Source: Aliitabrizicola sp031408575 (lineage in GTDB: Bacteria > Pseudomonadota > Alphaproteobacteria > Rhodobacterales > Rhodobacteraceae). From it: 64,000 bases of DNA. How positions within the stretch are numbered: position 1 is the stretch's first letter; each line of letters opens with the position of its first letter. The notes under the pieces are model-generated. The model saw only the letters and a program-made list of their open reading frames with translations, did not search any database and was not told the origin of the DNA. The stretch is taken from the NCBI GenBank assembly GCA_031408575.1, contig JANNWS010000208.1, positions 14,610 to 78,609 on the forward strand, in the 5' to 3' direction. The position numbers were made by a program, and so were the translations under genes. This document shows, in pieces, positions 8,041-17,170 of this stretch.

Positions 8041-9023
8041 CTGTCGGTCTCCACTTTCATCGCGCGACCGCGACGGCGCAGCCAGGCGTTGCCGACGACG
8101 GCGAAAATGGTCAGGGCGCCAATGGCAAACTTGAACCAGGTGCCATCAATCTGCGACATGACCATGCCGTTGTCGATGACCCGGATCAGGATGGCCCCGA
8201 TCAACCCGCCGATGATCGAGCCGACCCCGCCGGACAGCGAGGTGCCGCCGATCACCGCGGCCGCCACCGCCTGAAGTTCCATTCCTTCGCCGATCGAGGG
8301 CAGGAACGAATTCAGGCGCAACGACTGGATCATCCCGGCAAAGCCAGCAAGGACCGAGCAGATCATGAAACAGGCAATCTTCACCTTGCCAGTCGGGATG
8401 CCCATCGCAGCGGCTGCCGGCAGATAACCCCCGGTAGCCCGCACCCAGTTGCCGAAGTTTGTCCGCGAAAGCAGCAGGCTGATCAATATGGCAATGCCGA
8501 TGAACCACAAGACCGAGGCGCGGATCAGACCGCCGTCATCGACAAAGCCGACGAAGATCCAGCTTGGCACCTCGCCCGGCTTGACCCGTGGCGGAAAGCC
8601 GCCGGAAATGACGACCGTCAACGACCGCGCCATGAACAGCATCCCCAGGGTCGTGATGAACGACGGGATGTCAAAGCGAAGGGTGAGCCAGCCGTTGAGA
8701 AACCCGATGACCGCACAGAGCATCAGGCCTACGGTCACCGCCGCCCAGAACGGCCAACCGGCAACGACAAGAACCGCCATGGTCATCGGCATCAGAGCAA
8801 AGACCGACCCGACAGAAAGATCGAATTCCCCCGAGATCATCAAAAGCGTTACACCGACCGCCACCAGCGCCGTTTCAGGCAAAAGGCCAAGCACGCCCCG
8901 GATGTTGTTGACCGAAAGAAAGACCCCCTCTGACCGGATCTGAAACAGCACGACAAGCAGAAGCAAAAGCATCGCGCTGGCGAGTTCGGGTTTTTGGAGG
9001 GCAAGTTTGACAAGGCGGCGCAT
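8037..9023 (-). CDS. Sugar ABC transporter permease, RbsC/FrcC type
   Basis: 328 residues, strongly hydrophobic, with about eight to ten membrane segments. It carries the CUT2 permease signature region EGMELQAVAAAVIGGTSLSG near residue 250. It forms the inner-membrane channel for the periplasmic binding protein encoded just upstream. AAGGA lies eight bases before the ATG. It is separated from the binding-protein gene by a strong 12-bp hairpin. Confidence 0.92.
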   Translation of the reverse strand: MRRLVKLALQKPELASAMLLLLLVVLFQIRSEGVFLSVNNIRGVLGLLPETALVAVGVTLLMISGEFDLSVGSVFALMPMTMAVLVVAGWPFWAAVTVGLMLCAVIGFLNGWLTLRFDIPSFITTLGMLFMARSLTVVISGGFPPRVKPGEVPSWIFVGFVDDGGLIRASVLWFIGIAILISLLLSRTNFGNWVRATGGYLPAAAAMGIPTGKVKIACFMICSVLAGFAGMIQSLRLNSFLPSIGEGMELQAVAAAVIGGTSLSGGVGSIIGGLIGAILIRVIDNGMVMSQIDGTWFKFAIGALTIFAVVGNAWLRRRGRAMKVETDR

Positions 9024-9052
9024 CCGGCAAGATCCTTTTCAAGGGCAAAGCA

Positions 9053-9084
9053 CCGACGCGGGGCGCAAGGAAGCCCCGCGTCGG
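9053..9084 (-). promoter_or_regulatory. Intercistronic hairpin between binding-protein and permease genes
   Basis: A perfect 12-bp inverted repeat: CCGACGCGGGGC at 9053-9064 and GCCCCGCGTCGG at 9073-9084, with an 8-nt loop. It lies just after the binding-protein stop. No long U-run follows on the minus strand, so it is more likely a 3'-end stabiliser or partial attenuator that keeps the binding protein more abundant than the membrane parts, as known for maltose-type operons. Confidence 0.7.
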
Positions 9085-9095
9085 CTTTTGAGGAA

Positions 9096-10073
9096 TCAGC
9101 GCAGGCCTTGTTCCGACAGGCCACGGACTGCGGCCACATCCGCCGGATAGACCAAGGCCTCGCCGGTGTTGATGTCAGCCGGGACAAGGCCCACGGTCTT
9201 GGACAGGTGTACCATCATGACCGGCAGGAAACCCTGCATGTAGGGCTGCTGGTCGACCTCTACCTGAATGTAACCCGCATCCATTTCGTCCAGAACAACC
9301 GGAACGATGTCGAAACCAGCCAGAAGCACCTTGCCTGGCGCTACCCCACGGTCGCGCAGCACGCCCGCCACGCCCGCATGCCAGAATCCGGTGTCGAAAT
9401 AGGCGTTGGTTTCGGGCCGGGCCGCAAGATAGGCGCCAACACGGTCGGCCACGATGGCAAGGTCGGTGCCTGAGTCGATCTTTTCATAGGTGATCGGACG
9501 GTCGGGATTGGCCGCGATCATCTCGTCCAGATAGTTCGTGACGCCAAGTGCGCGGGATTCTGACCAGTTCTGACCCGGACCGGAAACACCGACCAGAATG
9601 TGCAACGGGCCTTCGGCAGGCATGTTGGCCCACTGAGCGCGCGCCAGACCGTAGCCCGCAGGCACGAAGCCCTGACCGACGAAAGCCTGCCGCGCATTGC
9701 CGGCGGCCCCTTCCAGATCGTCCACGTTTGATGCAATGACGATGACGCCGGCATCGCGGGCGCGCTGGATAACATCGTCAAAAGCCGTGTTGTCGACGAT
9801 CGAGGTGATCAGGGCATCCGGGCCGCGTGCAAGGGCGGCTTCCATGTTCGCGACCTGCTCGGGGATCGAGCCATCCGTCTGCACATAGATCATCTGGCAA
9901 TTGGCAGCGAGTTTTGCGCAGGCGTCTTCATAGCCCTTTTGAACCGCCTGCCAGAACGTGTTCGACGCTCCCGAATGAACGGTGAACACAAGGTCCAGCG
10001 GGTCTTGTGCAACTGCAGCCGTTGCAGTGGTAGACAACAGGGCCGCGATGGCCAGTCCCTTGAGTTTCTTCAT
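9096..10073 (-). CDS. Periplasmic sugar-binding protein of a CUT2 ABC transporter
   Basis: 325 residues. A Sec signal peptide is visible at the N-terminus (MKKLKGLAIAALL, cleavage after AVA near residue 22). The mature part has the two-lobed ribose-binding-protein pattern: VFTVHSGASNTFWQAVQKG, then DALITSIVDN, then VIVIASNVDD. It captures the substrate in the periplasm. GGAGGAGC lies before the ATG. Ligand unknown; CUT2 proteins bind pentoses, hexoses, inositols and rhizopine-like compounds. Confidence 0.9.
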   Translation of the reverse strand: MKKLKGLAIAALLSTTATAAVAQDPLDLVFTVHSGASNTFWQAVQKGYEDACAKLAANCQMIYVQTDGSIPEQVANMEAALARGPDALITSIVDNTAFDDVIQRARDAGVIVIASNVDDLEGAAGNARQAFVGQGFVPAGYGLARAQWANMPAEGPLHILVGVSGPGQNWSESRALGVTNYLDEMIAANPDRPITYEKIDSGTDLAIVADRVGAYLAARPETNAYFDTGFWHAGVAGVLRDRGVAPGKVLLAGFDIVPVVLDEMDAGYIQVEVDQQPYMQGFLPVMMVHLSKTVGLVPADINTGEALVYPADVAAVRGLSEQGLR

Positions 10074-10109
10074 CTTCTTGCTCCTCCCATAAAACAGGTT
10101 GCGGCCTTG

Positions 10110-11312
10110 TCAGACCGTAGTTGCGTCGGATGTCCGTCTCGACGTCGTAAAGGCCCGGTCAAGGTCGGGATGCAAGTCCATCCCCAATCCCGGTCCGGGC
10201 GGAACCGTGATCATTCCGTGCCTGACCTCGGGCAAAGCCGTGACCAGATCGCGGTACCAGGTGCGGTAGAAGGCACGCACGCTTTCCTGCACCAGCGCGT
10301 TGGGCGCGTTCAGCGACAGATGTGTGCTCGCGCACAGCACGACCGGCCCCGTGCAGTCATGCGGGGCGATCGGCAGGTGCCAGGCCTCGGCCATCGACGC
10401 AATCTTGCGCGCCTCGGACAGCCCGCCACACCACGAAAGGTCCAGCATCACCACGCCGGCCGCCCCGGTTTCCAGAAGATCGCGGAACCCCCAGCGGGTT
10501 GCCAGCGTCTCGGAGGCCGAGATCGGTGCCGGCGACGCCTCGGCATAGCGTTTCAGGCTCGACAGACTGTCCATCCTGATCGGATCTTCGTGCCAGAATG
10601 TCTGATAGGGGGCCAGCGCCTTGGCTATCTGAATTGCAGGCAAGAGTTGCCACATCGAGTGAAATTCGACCATGATGTCGATCCGGTCACCAACTGCGCG
10701 CCTGATCTTTTCGAACGGTTCCAGAGCCTTGCGCAGATCAGCGCCTGAGATGTATTGTCCTCGTGTGGCTTCGGCCGCCTGGTCGAACGGCCAGATCTTC
10801 ATCGCCGTGATACCCTCTTCCAGAAGGGAATGGGCCAGTTCATCCGCATGGGTCAGGAACCCGTTCAGGTCGTCATAGTCGGCGCCCGTGCCGAGACCGA
10901 AGTTGGCCGTCACTTGCCCCGAGGTTTTCTTGACGTATTCCGTGCCGGCGCAGGTATTGTAGGTGCGGATCTCGCGCCTTGTGAAGCCGCCCAGCAACTG
11001 CGCAATCGGCTGGTTCAATGCCTTGCCGAACAGATCCCAAAGCGCGATGTCAAAGGCCGAATTGCCCCGCATCTCGGCCCCGGAGGACCGGAAGCCCAGA
11101 TAGCCCACCAGATCAGCGGCCAAACGGTCGATCTCAAGGGGGTCTTGGCCAATGACACGGGGGGCAATGTATTCGTGTACATGGGCCTCGACCGTAGCCG
11201 CGCCGAAAAATGTTTCACCGAGGCCGCATAGCCCGGCATCCGTATGTACCTTGAGCCACAGCAAATTGGGCCGTTCCGCGACACGGATGGTTTCAAGGGC
11301 GGTGATCTTCAT
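10110..11312 (-). CDS. Enolase-superfamily sugar-acid dehydratase (mandelate racemase/muconate lactonizing family)
   Basis: 400 residues, normal for the family. The N-terminal capping domain is followed by the barrel with candidate metal and acid/base residues: AMKIWPFD near residue 200, MVEFHSMW (first Glu ligand and a following His, as in galactonate dehydratase), the WHEDPI glutamate, SETLATR, and APHDCTGPV carrying a catalytic-type histidine. These features point to dehydration of a sugar acid to a 2-keto-3-deoxy acid rather than racemisation. The start overlaps the regulator stop (ATGA), so the two are co-translated. Exact substrate unknown. Confidence 0.87.
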   Translation of the reverse strand: MKITALETIRVAERPNLLWLKVHTDAGLCGLGETFFGAATVEAHVHEYIAPRVIGQDPLEIDRLAADLVGYLGFRSSGAEMRGNSAFDIALWDLFGKALNQPIAQLLGGFTRREIRTYNTCAGTEYVKKTSGQVTANFGLGTGADYDDLNGFLTHADELAHSLLEEGITAMKIWPFDQAAEATRGQYISGADLRKALEPFEKIRRAVGDRIDIMVEFHSMWQLLPAIQIAKALAPYQTFWHEDPIRMDSLSSLKRYAEASPAPISASETLATRWGFRDLLETGAAGVVMLDLSWCGGLSEARKIASMAEAWHLPIAPHDCTGPVVLCASTHLSLNAPNALVQESVRAFYRTWYRDLVTALPEVRHGMITVPPGPGLGMDLHPDLDRAFTTSRRTSDATTV

Positions 11313-12010
11313 GACAGCCCTGCTGTCAGCAACGCCCGGACACTTTCGTCGAAATGCAAAGACATAGCCGCCGTGGCTTTTTGCGGGTCACTGGCGGCGA
11401 CCGCCTCGGCAATCTCGACATGGGTTGCCACCATCAGATCGCGCGAGGCCTGGGTGGGGCGACTTTTCCAGCCGATGGGCCAGGTCTGGCGGGTGATTCC
11501 CTGAAATGCGCCGATCAGCAGCGAATAGACCGGGTTGCGCGACGCACGGGCCAGGGCGGTGTGAAAGGCCAGATCATGCTCCATCAACGCGGCCGAGTTG
11601 GCGGCGCTGCGACGCATGTTGTAGGCAAGGTCAAGGATCTCGGTCGCCTCGGCATCGCTGCGACGGATCGCAGCCAGGGTCACGATCCGCGTCTCGATTG
11701 TGCGGCGCACGTCGTAGATCTGCTGAATGTTGATCTGGTCGGTGTGTACGCCATGTTCAATCATCAGCGACATGGCGCCATGGTCGATCTGCGCCACTGT
11801 GGCCCGCTTGCCGGTTGCCAGTTCGATAATCCGCATCGCCGCGAGGGACCGAAACGCCTCGCGGACCACGGTCCGCGACACGTTCAACTCTTTCGACAAC
11901 AGCGCCTCGGACGGCAGTTTGTCGCCCGGCATCAGGTCCTTTTCGCGGATATGCCGCGAGATGGCGCCGATGGCATCCCCGACCAACCCCAAGTTGCTGA
12001 CGTGTTCCAC
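11309..12010 (-). CDS. FadR/GntR-family transcriptional regulator
   Basis: A winged-helix DNA-binding domain (MPGDKLPSEALLSKELNVSR followed by TVVREAF) is followed by an all-helical FCD ligand-binding domain with metal-type residues (D/H in EHDLAFH). It is the first gene of the catabolic operon and probably represses it until a pathway metabolite binds. A GTG start at 12010 with GGGGG upstream is preferred. An in-frame TTG at 12022 would give four extra residues and abut the palindrome at 12022-12038. Confidence 0.88.
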   Translation of the reverse strand: MEHVSNLGLVGDAIGAISRHIREKDLMPGDKLPSEALLSKELNVSRTVVREAFRSLAAMRIIELATGKRATVAQIDHGAMSLMIEHGVHTDQINIQQIYDVRRTIETRIVTLAAIRRSDAEATEILDLAYNMRRSAANSAALMEHDLAFHTALARASRNPVYSLLIGAFQGITRQTWPIGWKSRPTQASRDLMVATHVEIAEAVAASDPQKATAAMSLHFDESVRALLTAGLS

Positions 12011-12021
12011 ACCGACCCCCA

Positions 12022-12038
12022 AACCTGTATGACAGGTT
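12022..12038. promoter_or_regulatory. Candidate operator of the FadR-type regulator
   Basis: A perfect 7+3+7 palindrome, AACCTGT-ATG-ACAGGTT, lies immediately upstream of the regulator start. Its position and symmetry suit autoregulatory binding by the dimeric GntR-type protein and control of the whole operon. Confidence 0.6.
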
Positions 12039-12239
12039 CTGCTTCAAGAACATCTATCTATGGCCCATCCTGTCTGTCAACAGCTTCGTTCGGGGGTGTG
12101 TATGGGCGCAAAGCTGATCCTCGCGCACTGCGATACCGCGGGGGAAAGTGCGGTCAGAGCACTTGGGCATCGGGTCTGCAGGCCTATGCGACCGGCGTTA
12201 CCTCAAAATAGCGTCGCCGCAGGCCAGCTGACTGACCCG

Positions 12240-13697
12240 TTACGCATCAGCGAGAAAGACGCGCAATGTCTCGGCTGAACCCGTCTGCCACAAACGGGTC
12301 AGGTGTCGGGCAAAAGCTTCGTGCAGACGTGCGTCTTGGCCCGTCTCGCCGTAAACCTCGGTAAGTCCCAGCCAGATTGCCGGGTCATCTTTCGCCAGCC
12401 GCGAGACGGCCGACAGCTTATCCCAATTCGGATCGTTCGGCTGCGTGACAGCCCCGCTGTCTGTCGTGCCAAAGCAATACCGGCACCAAAGCGCGGACGC
12501 CAACGCCAGCCCTTCGATGCTGCCCCCCGACGCCAATGCGTCGCGCAGGCTTGGCAGTATGAATTTTGGCTGTCGGTTGGACCCATCCAGACAAAGCCGC
12601 TGCACCGTGTCGGCCACCTCGGGGTTAGAGAACCGGTCGCGGATCAGGGTGTAATAAGTTCCAAGGTCCGTGCCGGGAACCGGTGGCACGTAGGGAATGA
12701 TCTCGGTCCGCTCAACCTTGTCGAGAAACGCCGAGATCAAAGGATGCGCCATCGCCTGATGCGCATAATGCACGTCCATCAACCCGCCGGGATAGGCGAT
12801 CAGCGCATGGCCGCCGTTCAGCATGCGGATTTTCATGGTCTCGTAGGCGTGGACGTCGTCGGTGAAAGTCACGCCGACCCTTTCCAGCGGGGGGCGGCCG
12901 TTGGGGAAGTGGTCTTGCAGAACCCACTGGCGAAACGGCTCGCAGGTCACCGGGATCGGATCGTCGGCAAGGCCAAAGGTGGCGGCAATCGCACGCTCGC
13001 GCGGGCCGGTGGCCGGGGTGATGCGATCCACCATGCCGCTGGGGAAGGCCACATTGCGCTTGATCCAGTCAGCCAATTCCGGGTCCGACAGGCGGGCAAG
13101 GCCCACGACCGCTGCCTCGGTCACATGCCCATTGCCCGGCAAGTTGTCACAGGACATGACAGTGAAAGGGGCAATCCCGGTGGCACGACGTGCCTTCAGC
13201 GCGGCCACGATGGCCCCGAATACGGTAGACGGGCGGTCAGGTGTCTGTGCGTCGGCCACGATGTCGGGGGCGGTGGTGTCAAACCGGCCGGTTTCGGCGC
13301 TGAGGAAATAGCCCCCTTCGGTCACCGTCAGGCTGACGATGCGGATCTCTGGCCGGATCATCGCGACGATCAGCGGTGCGTTGGCTGGGGCAACCTCGAT
13401 GAAGCCGACCATCGCCCCGACGCGGCGGGCAGTCTTGCCGGCGGGGTCCAGCTCGATCACCGTCGAAAGGCAGTCCTGCGCCAGCATGGCGTCGCGCATT
13501 TTCGCATCTGCCGGCCGGACGCCCGCGCCAAGAATTCCCCAATCCAGTGCCAGACCCCTGTTCATCAGGTCGTCCAGATAGACAGCCATATGGGCACGGT
13601 GGAAGTTGCCAAGGCCGATGTGGACGATGCCGGGGGTCACCTTGCTGCGGTCATAGGTCGGCAGCGCGACGGGCAGGGTGTTTGCGTTCACGGTCAT
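12240..13697 (-). CDS. mtlK: Mannitol 2-dehydrogenase
   Basis: 485 residues, the standard length of long-chain polyol dehydrogenases. They oxidise D-mannitol (also D-arabinitol or D-sorbitol in Rhodobacter) to the ketose with NAD. GIVHIGLGNFHRAH at residues 20-33 is the NAD-binding start. KIRMLNGGHALIAYPG carries the lysine and the Asn/His residues of the active site. The ATG at 13697 overlaps the smoS stop by four bases (ATGA), and the N-terminus matches the family only from there; an in-frame extension to 14009 is a shadow of smoS. Last gene of the polyol operon. Confidence 0.93.
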   Translation of the reverse strand: MTVNANTLPVALPTYDRSKVTPGIVHIGLGNFHRAHMAVYLDDLMNRGLALDWGILGAGVRPADAKMRDAMLAQDCLSTVIELDPAGKTARRVGAMVGFIEVAPANAPLIVAMIRPEIRIVSLTVTEGGYFLSAETGRFDTTAPDIVADAQTPDRPSTVFGAIVAALKARRATGIAPFTVMSCDNLPGNGHVTEAAVVGLARLSDPELADWIKRNVAFPSGMVDRITPATGPRERAIAATFGLADDPIPVTCEPFRQWVLQDHFPNGRPPLERVGVTFTDDVHAYETMKIRMLNGGHALIAYPGGLMDVHYAHQAMAHPLISAFLDKVERTEIIPYVPPVPGTDLGTYYTLIRDRFSNPEVADTVQRLCLDGSNRQPKFILPSLRDALASGGSIEGLALASALWCRYCFGTTDSGAVTQPNDPNWDKLSAVSRLAKDDPAIWLGLTEVYGETGQDARLHEAFARHLTRLWQTGSAETLRVFLADA

Positions 13698-14461
13698 GCC
13701 ACCCAGTTGCCGCCGTCCACGCCAAAGCATTGGGCGACGATGTATTTCGCTTCTTCGGTAGCAAGGAAGATGGCGATGCCGGTCAGATCTTCCGCCGTTC
13801 CCATCCGGCCGAAGGGAACGGCTTCGCCGACCTCGCGCTTTTTCTGGCCCGGCGCCTTGCCTTCGTATTGCGCAAAGAACGCATCCACTCCGTCCCAGTG
13901 CTCGCCGTCGACCACGCCGGGGGCGATGGCATTCACATTGATGCCGTGAGCGATCAGGTTCAGCCCGGCGGATTGGGTCAGCGAGATCACGGCGGCCTTG
14001 GTGGCGCAATAGACGGCAACCAGCGATTCGCCACGCCGTCCGGCCTGACTGGCCATGTTGATGATGGTGCCGCGACCACGCGGGATCATGTGCCGCGCGG
14101 CGGCCTGCAAGCAGAACAGCGTGCCCGCGACGTTGACGGCAAAGAGCTTGTCATAGTCGGTGCGGGTGATCTGGGCGATCGGGGCGGCAGTGAACAGGGC
14201 AGCGTTGTTGATCAGGATGTCGAGATGGCCCATGCGACCGATTGCCTGGGCAAAAGCCGCGTCGATGGAGTCCTGTTGCGTCACGTCCAGCGCCACGGCT
14301 TGGGCCTGCGGGCCGATCGCGTGCGCGGCGGCGGTTGCCGCGTCAAGGTTGATGTCCGCTATGGCAACCCGTGCGCCCTCCGCGACATAGGCACGGGCGA
14401 ACGCGAGGCCGATGCCGCGTGCGGCCCCGGTGATCAGGGCGGTTTTTCCCTGCAGTCTCAT
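13694..14461 (-). CDS. smoS: Sorbitol (L-iditol) 2-dehydrogenase, SDR family
   Basis: 255 residues. TGAARGIG binds NAD, NNAALF is the structural motif, and S...Y-x3-K appears as NMASQAG...VYCATKA. The C-terminal part (INVNAIAPGVVDGEHWDGVD) is nearly identical, from memory, to Rhodobacter sphaeroides SmoS, which oxidises D-glucitol to D-fructose and galactitol to tagatose. Translationally coupled to smoK upstream and mtlK downstream through ATGA overlaps. Confidence 0.93.
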   Translation of the reverse strand: MRLQGKTALITGAARGIGLAFARAYVAEGARVAIADINLDAATAAAHAIGPQAQAVALDVTQQDSIDAAFAQAIGRMGHLDILINNAALFTAAPIAQITRTDYDKLFAVNVAGTLFCLQAAARHMIPRGRGTIINMASQAGRRGESLVAVYCATKAAVISLTQSAGLNLIAHGINVNAIAPGVVDGEHWDGVDAFFAQYEGKAPGQKKREVGEAVPFGRMGTAEDLTGIAIFLATEEAKYIVAQCFGVDGGNWVA

Positions 14462-15447
14462 AGCGCCAGTCCTGCTGCGTCAAAGCGGTGAATCTTGCCG
14501 GCGGGGGACAGTTTTACCCGGTCGCCGTGGTGCACGCCCAACTCGCCCGGCCCGCGCACGTTCAGCGTGCCGAGGCCGGGCACCTCGACCTTGATGAAGC
14601 TGTCGGAGCCGAGATGTTCCGACAGGCCCACCACACCTTCCCACGGGCCGTCGCCGACGGTAATGTGTTCAGGGCGGATGCCGATGGTGTGGGCGTTGTG
14701 TTGCGCTGCCTCGGGCCCTTCGATGAAGTTCATCCGGGGTGATCCGATGAAGCCTGCGACAAACTGGTTGCGCGGCGTGTGATACAGCGCCAGGGGCGAG
14801 CCAACCTGCTCGATCCGGCCCGCGTTCAGCACCACGATCTTGTCGGCCATCGTCATCGCTTCGACCTGATCGTGGGTCACATAGACCATGGTAGTTTTCA
14901 GAGACTGGTGCAGTTCGGAAATCTCCTGCCGCATCCCCACCCGCAGGGCGGCGTCAAGGTTCGACAGCGGCTCGTCAAACAGGAAGGCCGCAGGTTCGCG
15001 CACGATGGCGCGGCCAATGGCAACGCGCTGGCGCTGGCCGCCCGATAGCTGGCCGGGGCGGCGGTCGAGGTAACCGGACAGGTTCAGCACCTTCGCCGCG
15101 CGTTCTACCCGGCGGTCCTGCTCGGCTGTGTCCATCCGGGCCATTTTCAGCGGGAACTGGATGTTCTTGCGTACGGTCATGTGAGGGTACAAGGCGTAGC
15201 TTTGAAACACCATCGCAAGACCGCGCTTGGCGGGCGGCAGGTTTGTTGCGTCCTTGCCGTCGATGTCGATGACGCCCGAGGTGGTATCTTCCAGCCCCGC
15301 AATCAACCGCAGCAACGTGGATTTCCCACAGCCAGAGGGGCCGACGAAGACAACGAATTCGCCGTCCTCGATGGTCAGGTCAATGCCGGGAATGACATCC
15401 ACTTCGCCGAATGATTTCCGCACCTTGGTCAGTTGTATCTTGCCCAC
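14458..15447 (-). CDS. smoK: Polyol ABC transporter ATP-binding protein (MalK/UgpC family)
   Basis: 329 residues. Walker A GPSGCGKST, signature LSGGQRQRVAIGR, Walker B AFLFDEPLSNLD and switch VTHDQVEAMT are all present. They are followed by a C-terminal OB-fold/TOBE regulatory domain (GIRPEHITVGDG) typical of CUT1 ATPases. It powers the SmoFG channel. The gap to smoG upstream is 7 nt, and it overlaps smoS downstream. Confidence 0.93.
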   Translation of the reverse strand: MGKIQLTKVRKSFGEVDVIPGIDLTIEDGEFVVFVGPSGCGKSTLLRLIAGLEDTTSGVIDIDGKDATNLPPAKRGLAMVFQSYALYPHMTVRKNIQFPLKMARMDTAEQDRRVERAAKVLNLSGYLDRRPGQLSGGQRQRVAIGRAIVREPAAFLFDEPLSNLDAALRVGMRQEISELHQSLKTTMVYVTHDQVEAMTMADKIVVLNAGRIEQVGSPLALYHTPRNQFVAGFIGSPRMNFIEGPEAAQHNAHTIGIRPEHITVGDGPWEGVVGLSEHLGSDSFIKVEVPGLGTLNVRGPGELGVHHGDRVKLSPAGKIHRFDAAGLAL

Positions 15448-15454
15448 ATCGTCC

Positions 15455-16285
15455 TCACTTCACCGCGCCAAACGTCAGACCGCGCACGAGTTGCTTCTGG
15501 CTGAACCAGCCCAGGATCAGGATCGGCAGGATGGCCATCGCCGAGGCAGCCGACAGTTTCGCGTAGAACAGGCCCTGCGGCGCCGAAAAGCTGGCGATGA
15601 AGGCCGACAGGGGGGCCGCCTTGGTGGTGGTCAGCACGATGGTCCAGAACGCCTCGTTCCACGCCAGGATGATGTTCAACAGCATGGTCGAGGCGATGCC
15701 GGGCAGGGCCATCGGGGTCAGGACATGGACGATCTCGTTCCACAGGCCCGCGCCGTCCATGCGCGCCGCCTCAAGGATTTCGCCGGGGATTTCCTTGAAA
15801 TAAGTGTACAGCATCCAGACGATGATCGGCAGGTTCATCAGCATCAGGGCTACGACGAGGCCGGTTTTTGTGTCGATCAGCCCCATCTGCTGAAACAGCA
15901 GATAAAGCGGGATCATCACCGCCACAGCCGGCATCATCTTGGTAGACAGCATCCACATCAGCAGGTCCTTGGTCCGCTTGCCGGGAACAAACGCCATCGC
16001 CCAGGCTGCCGGAATTGCGATTGCAAGACCAACCAGCGTCGAGCCGACTGCGATGACCACCGAATTCCAGAAGAAGCGCGGGTAGTCCGACCGTGCCCAG
16101 ACATCGACGTAATTCTGCAAGGTCCAGTCCGCCGCCAGCAGCACCGGAGGTGAGGCGACGGCAGAACTTTCGGTCTTGAAGCTGGTCAGGATCATCCACA
16201 GCACCGGAAAAAAGATGATCAGCGCGACCGACCATGCGGCGATGGTCGTCAGCATGCGGCGGCGGGGGGATTGGGCGCGGGCCAT
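15455..16285 (-). CDS. smoG: Polyol ABC transporter permease (MalG type)
   Basis: 276 residues with six predicted membrane segments. The EAA loop that docks on the ATPase reads EAARMDGAGLWNEIVHVLTP near residues 170-190. CCGGAGGAACCG precedes the ATG. It pairs with the product of the gene upstream; 12 nt separate them. Confidence 0.92.
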   Translation of the reverse strand: MARAQSPRRRMLTTIAAWSVALIIFFPVLWMILTSFKTESSAVASPPVLLAADWTLQNYVDVWARSDYPRFFWNSVVIAVGSTLVGLAIAIPAAWAMAFVPGKRTKDLLMWMLSTKMMPAVAVMIPLYLLFQQMGLIDTKTGLVVALMLMNLPIIVWMLYTYFKEIPGEILEAARMDGAGLWNEIVHVLTPMALPGIASTMLLNIILAWNEAFWTIVLTTTKAAPLSAFIASFSAPQGLFYAKLSAASAMAILPILILGWFSQKQLVRGLTFGAVK

Positions 16286-16297
16286 CGGTTCCTCCGG

Positions 16298-17170
16298 TCA
16301 GGTGTCAAGGTGACGGCCGATGCCGCGCATCAGGAAATAGGCGACGATATTGGCCAGGATCACCGCGATGATCCCACCCGCGGCGGCCCGCCCGATGTCC
16401 TTTGCCGCGATGGCCTGTTTGAAGATCATGTAGGGCAGGGTGGTGGATGCCGATCCCGGCCCGCCTTGCGTGGTCGTGTAGATTTCGCCGAAGATGCCCA
16501 GCAGGAAAATGGTCTGGATCAGGATCACCACGGTAATTGCCCGCGTCAGATGCGGCATGATGATGTAGCGAAAGCGGTTGAGGGCGCTCGCCCCGTCCAT
16601 TTCGGCCGCTTCAAGCTGTTCGGACGACAGCGATTGCATGGCGGTCAGCAGGATCAGCGTGGCAAAGGGCAGCCATTGCCACGATACGATGCCGATGATC
16701 GAGGCCAGCGGATATTGTTCCAGAAACAGGATCGGCTGCGCGCCGAACCCGCGCGCGATAGCGGCGAACAGACCGTTCTGCGGGTGCATGAACAGGTTCT
16801 CCCAGATCGACGCAGCCACCGGCGGCATGACGAAGAAGGGTGCGATCACAAGGATGCGCAGCACACCCTGACCCCGGACCGGCTGATCGATCAGCAGCGC
16901 GATCAGGATGCCCAGCACGACGGTGATGATCAGAACGCCAAGCACAAGTGCCAGCGTGTTAAACAGCGCCAGCCAGAAATCGGGCGAATTCAGAAACCAG
17001 CGGTAATTCGTCAGGCCAACCCAGCCCGACCGTTCCGGCGACAAGAGCCGATAGAACCGGAACGAATAATACAGCGTCAGGGCCAGCGGTACCGCCATCC
17101 AAATGAACAGCAGGATGACGGACGGTGCGACCATCAGGCGGGACGCGACGCGGCTTGATTGGGTGGCCAT
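16298..17170 (-). CDS. smoF: Polyol ABC transporter permease (MalF type)
   Basis: 290 residues with six membrane segments. The EAA loop is EAAEMDGASALNRFRYIIMP near residue 200. Partner of SmoG in the CUT1 polyol transporter. The first in-operon gene after the hairpin that follows the binding-protein gene. Confidence 0.92.
   Translation of the reverse strand: MATQSSRVASRLMVAPSVILLFIWMAVPLALTLYYSFRFYRLLSPERSGWVGLTNYRWFLNSPDFWLALFNTLALVLGVLIITVVLGILIALLIDQPVRGQGVLRILVIAPFFVMPPVAASIWENLFMHPQNGLFAAIARGFGAQPILFLEQYPLASIIGIVSWQWLPFATLILLTAMQSLSSEQLEAAEMDGASALNRFRYIIMPHLTRAITVVILIQTIFLLGIFGEIYTTTQGGPGSASTTLPYMIFKQAIAAKDIGRAAAGGIIAVILANIVAYFLMRGIGRHLDT

Noticed and set aside
12303..13949. Plus-strand open frame of 548 codons opposite the mannitol dehydrogenase gene
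   Set aside because: Antisense shadow of mtlK; the minus-strand gene has a full family match and operon coupling.
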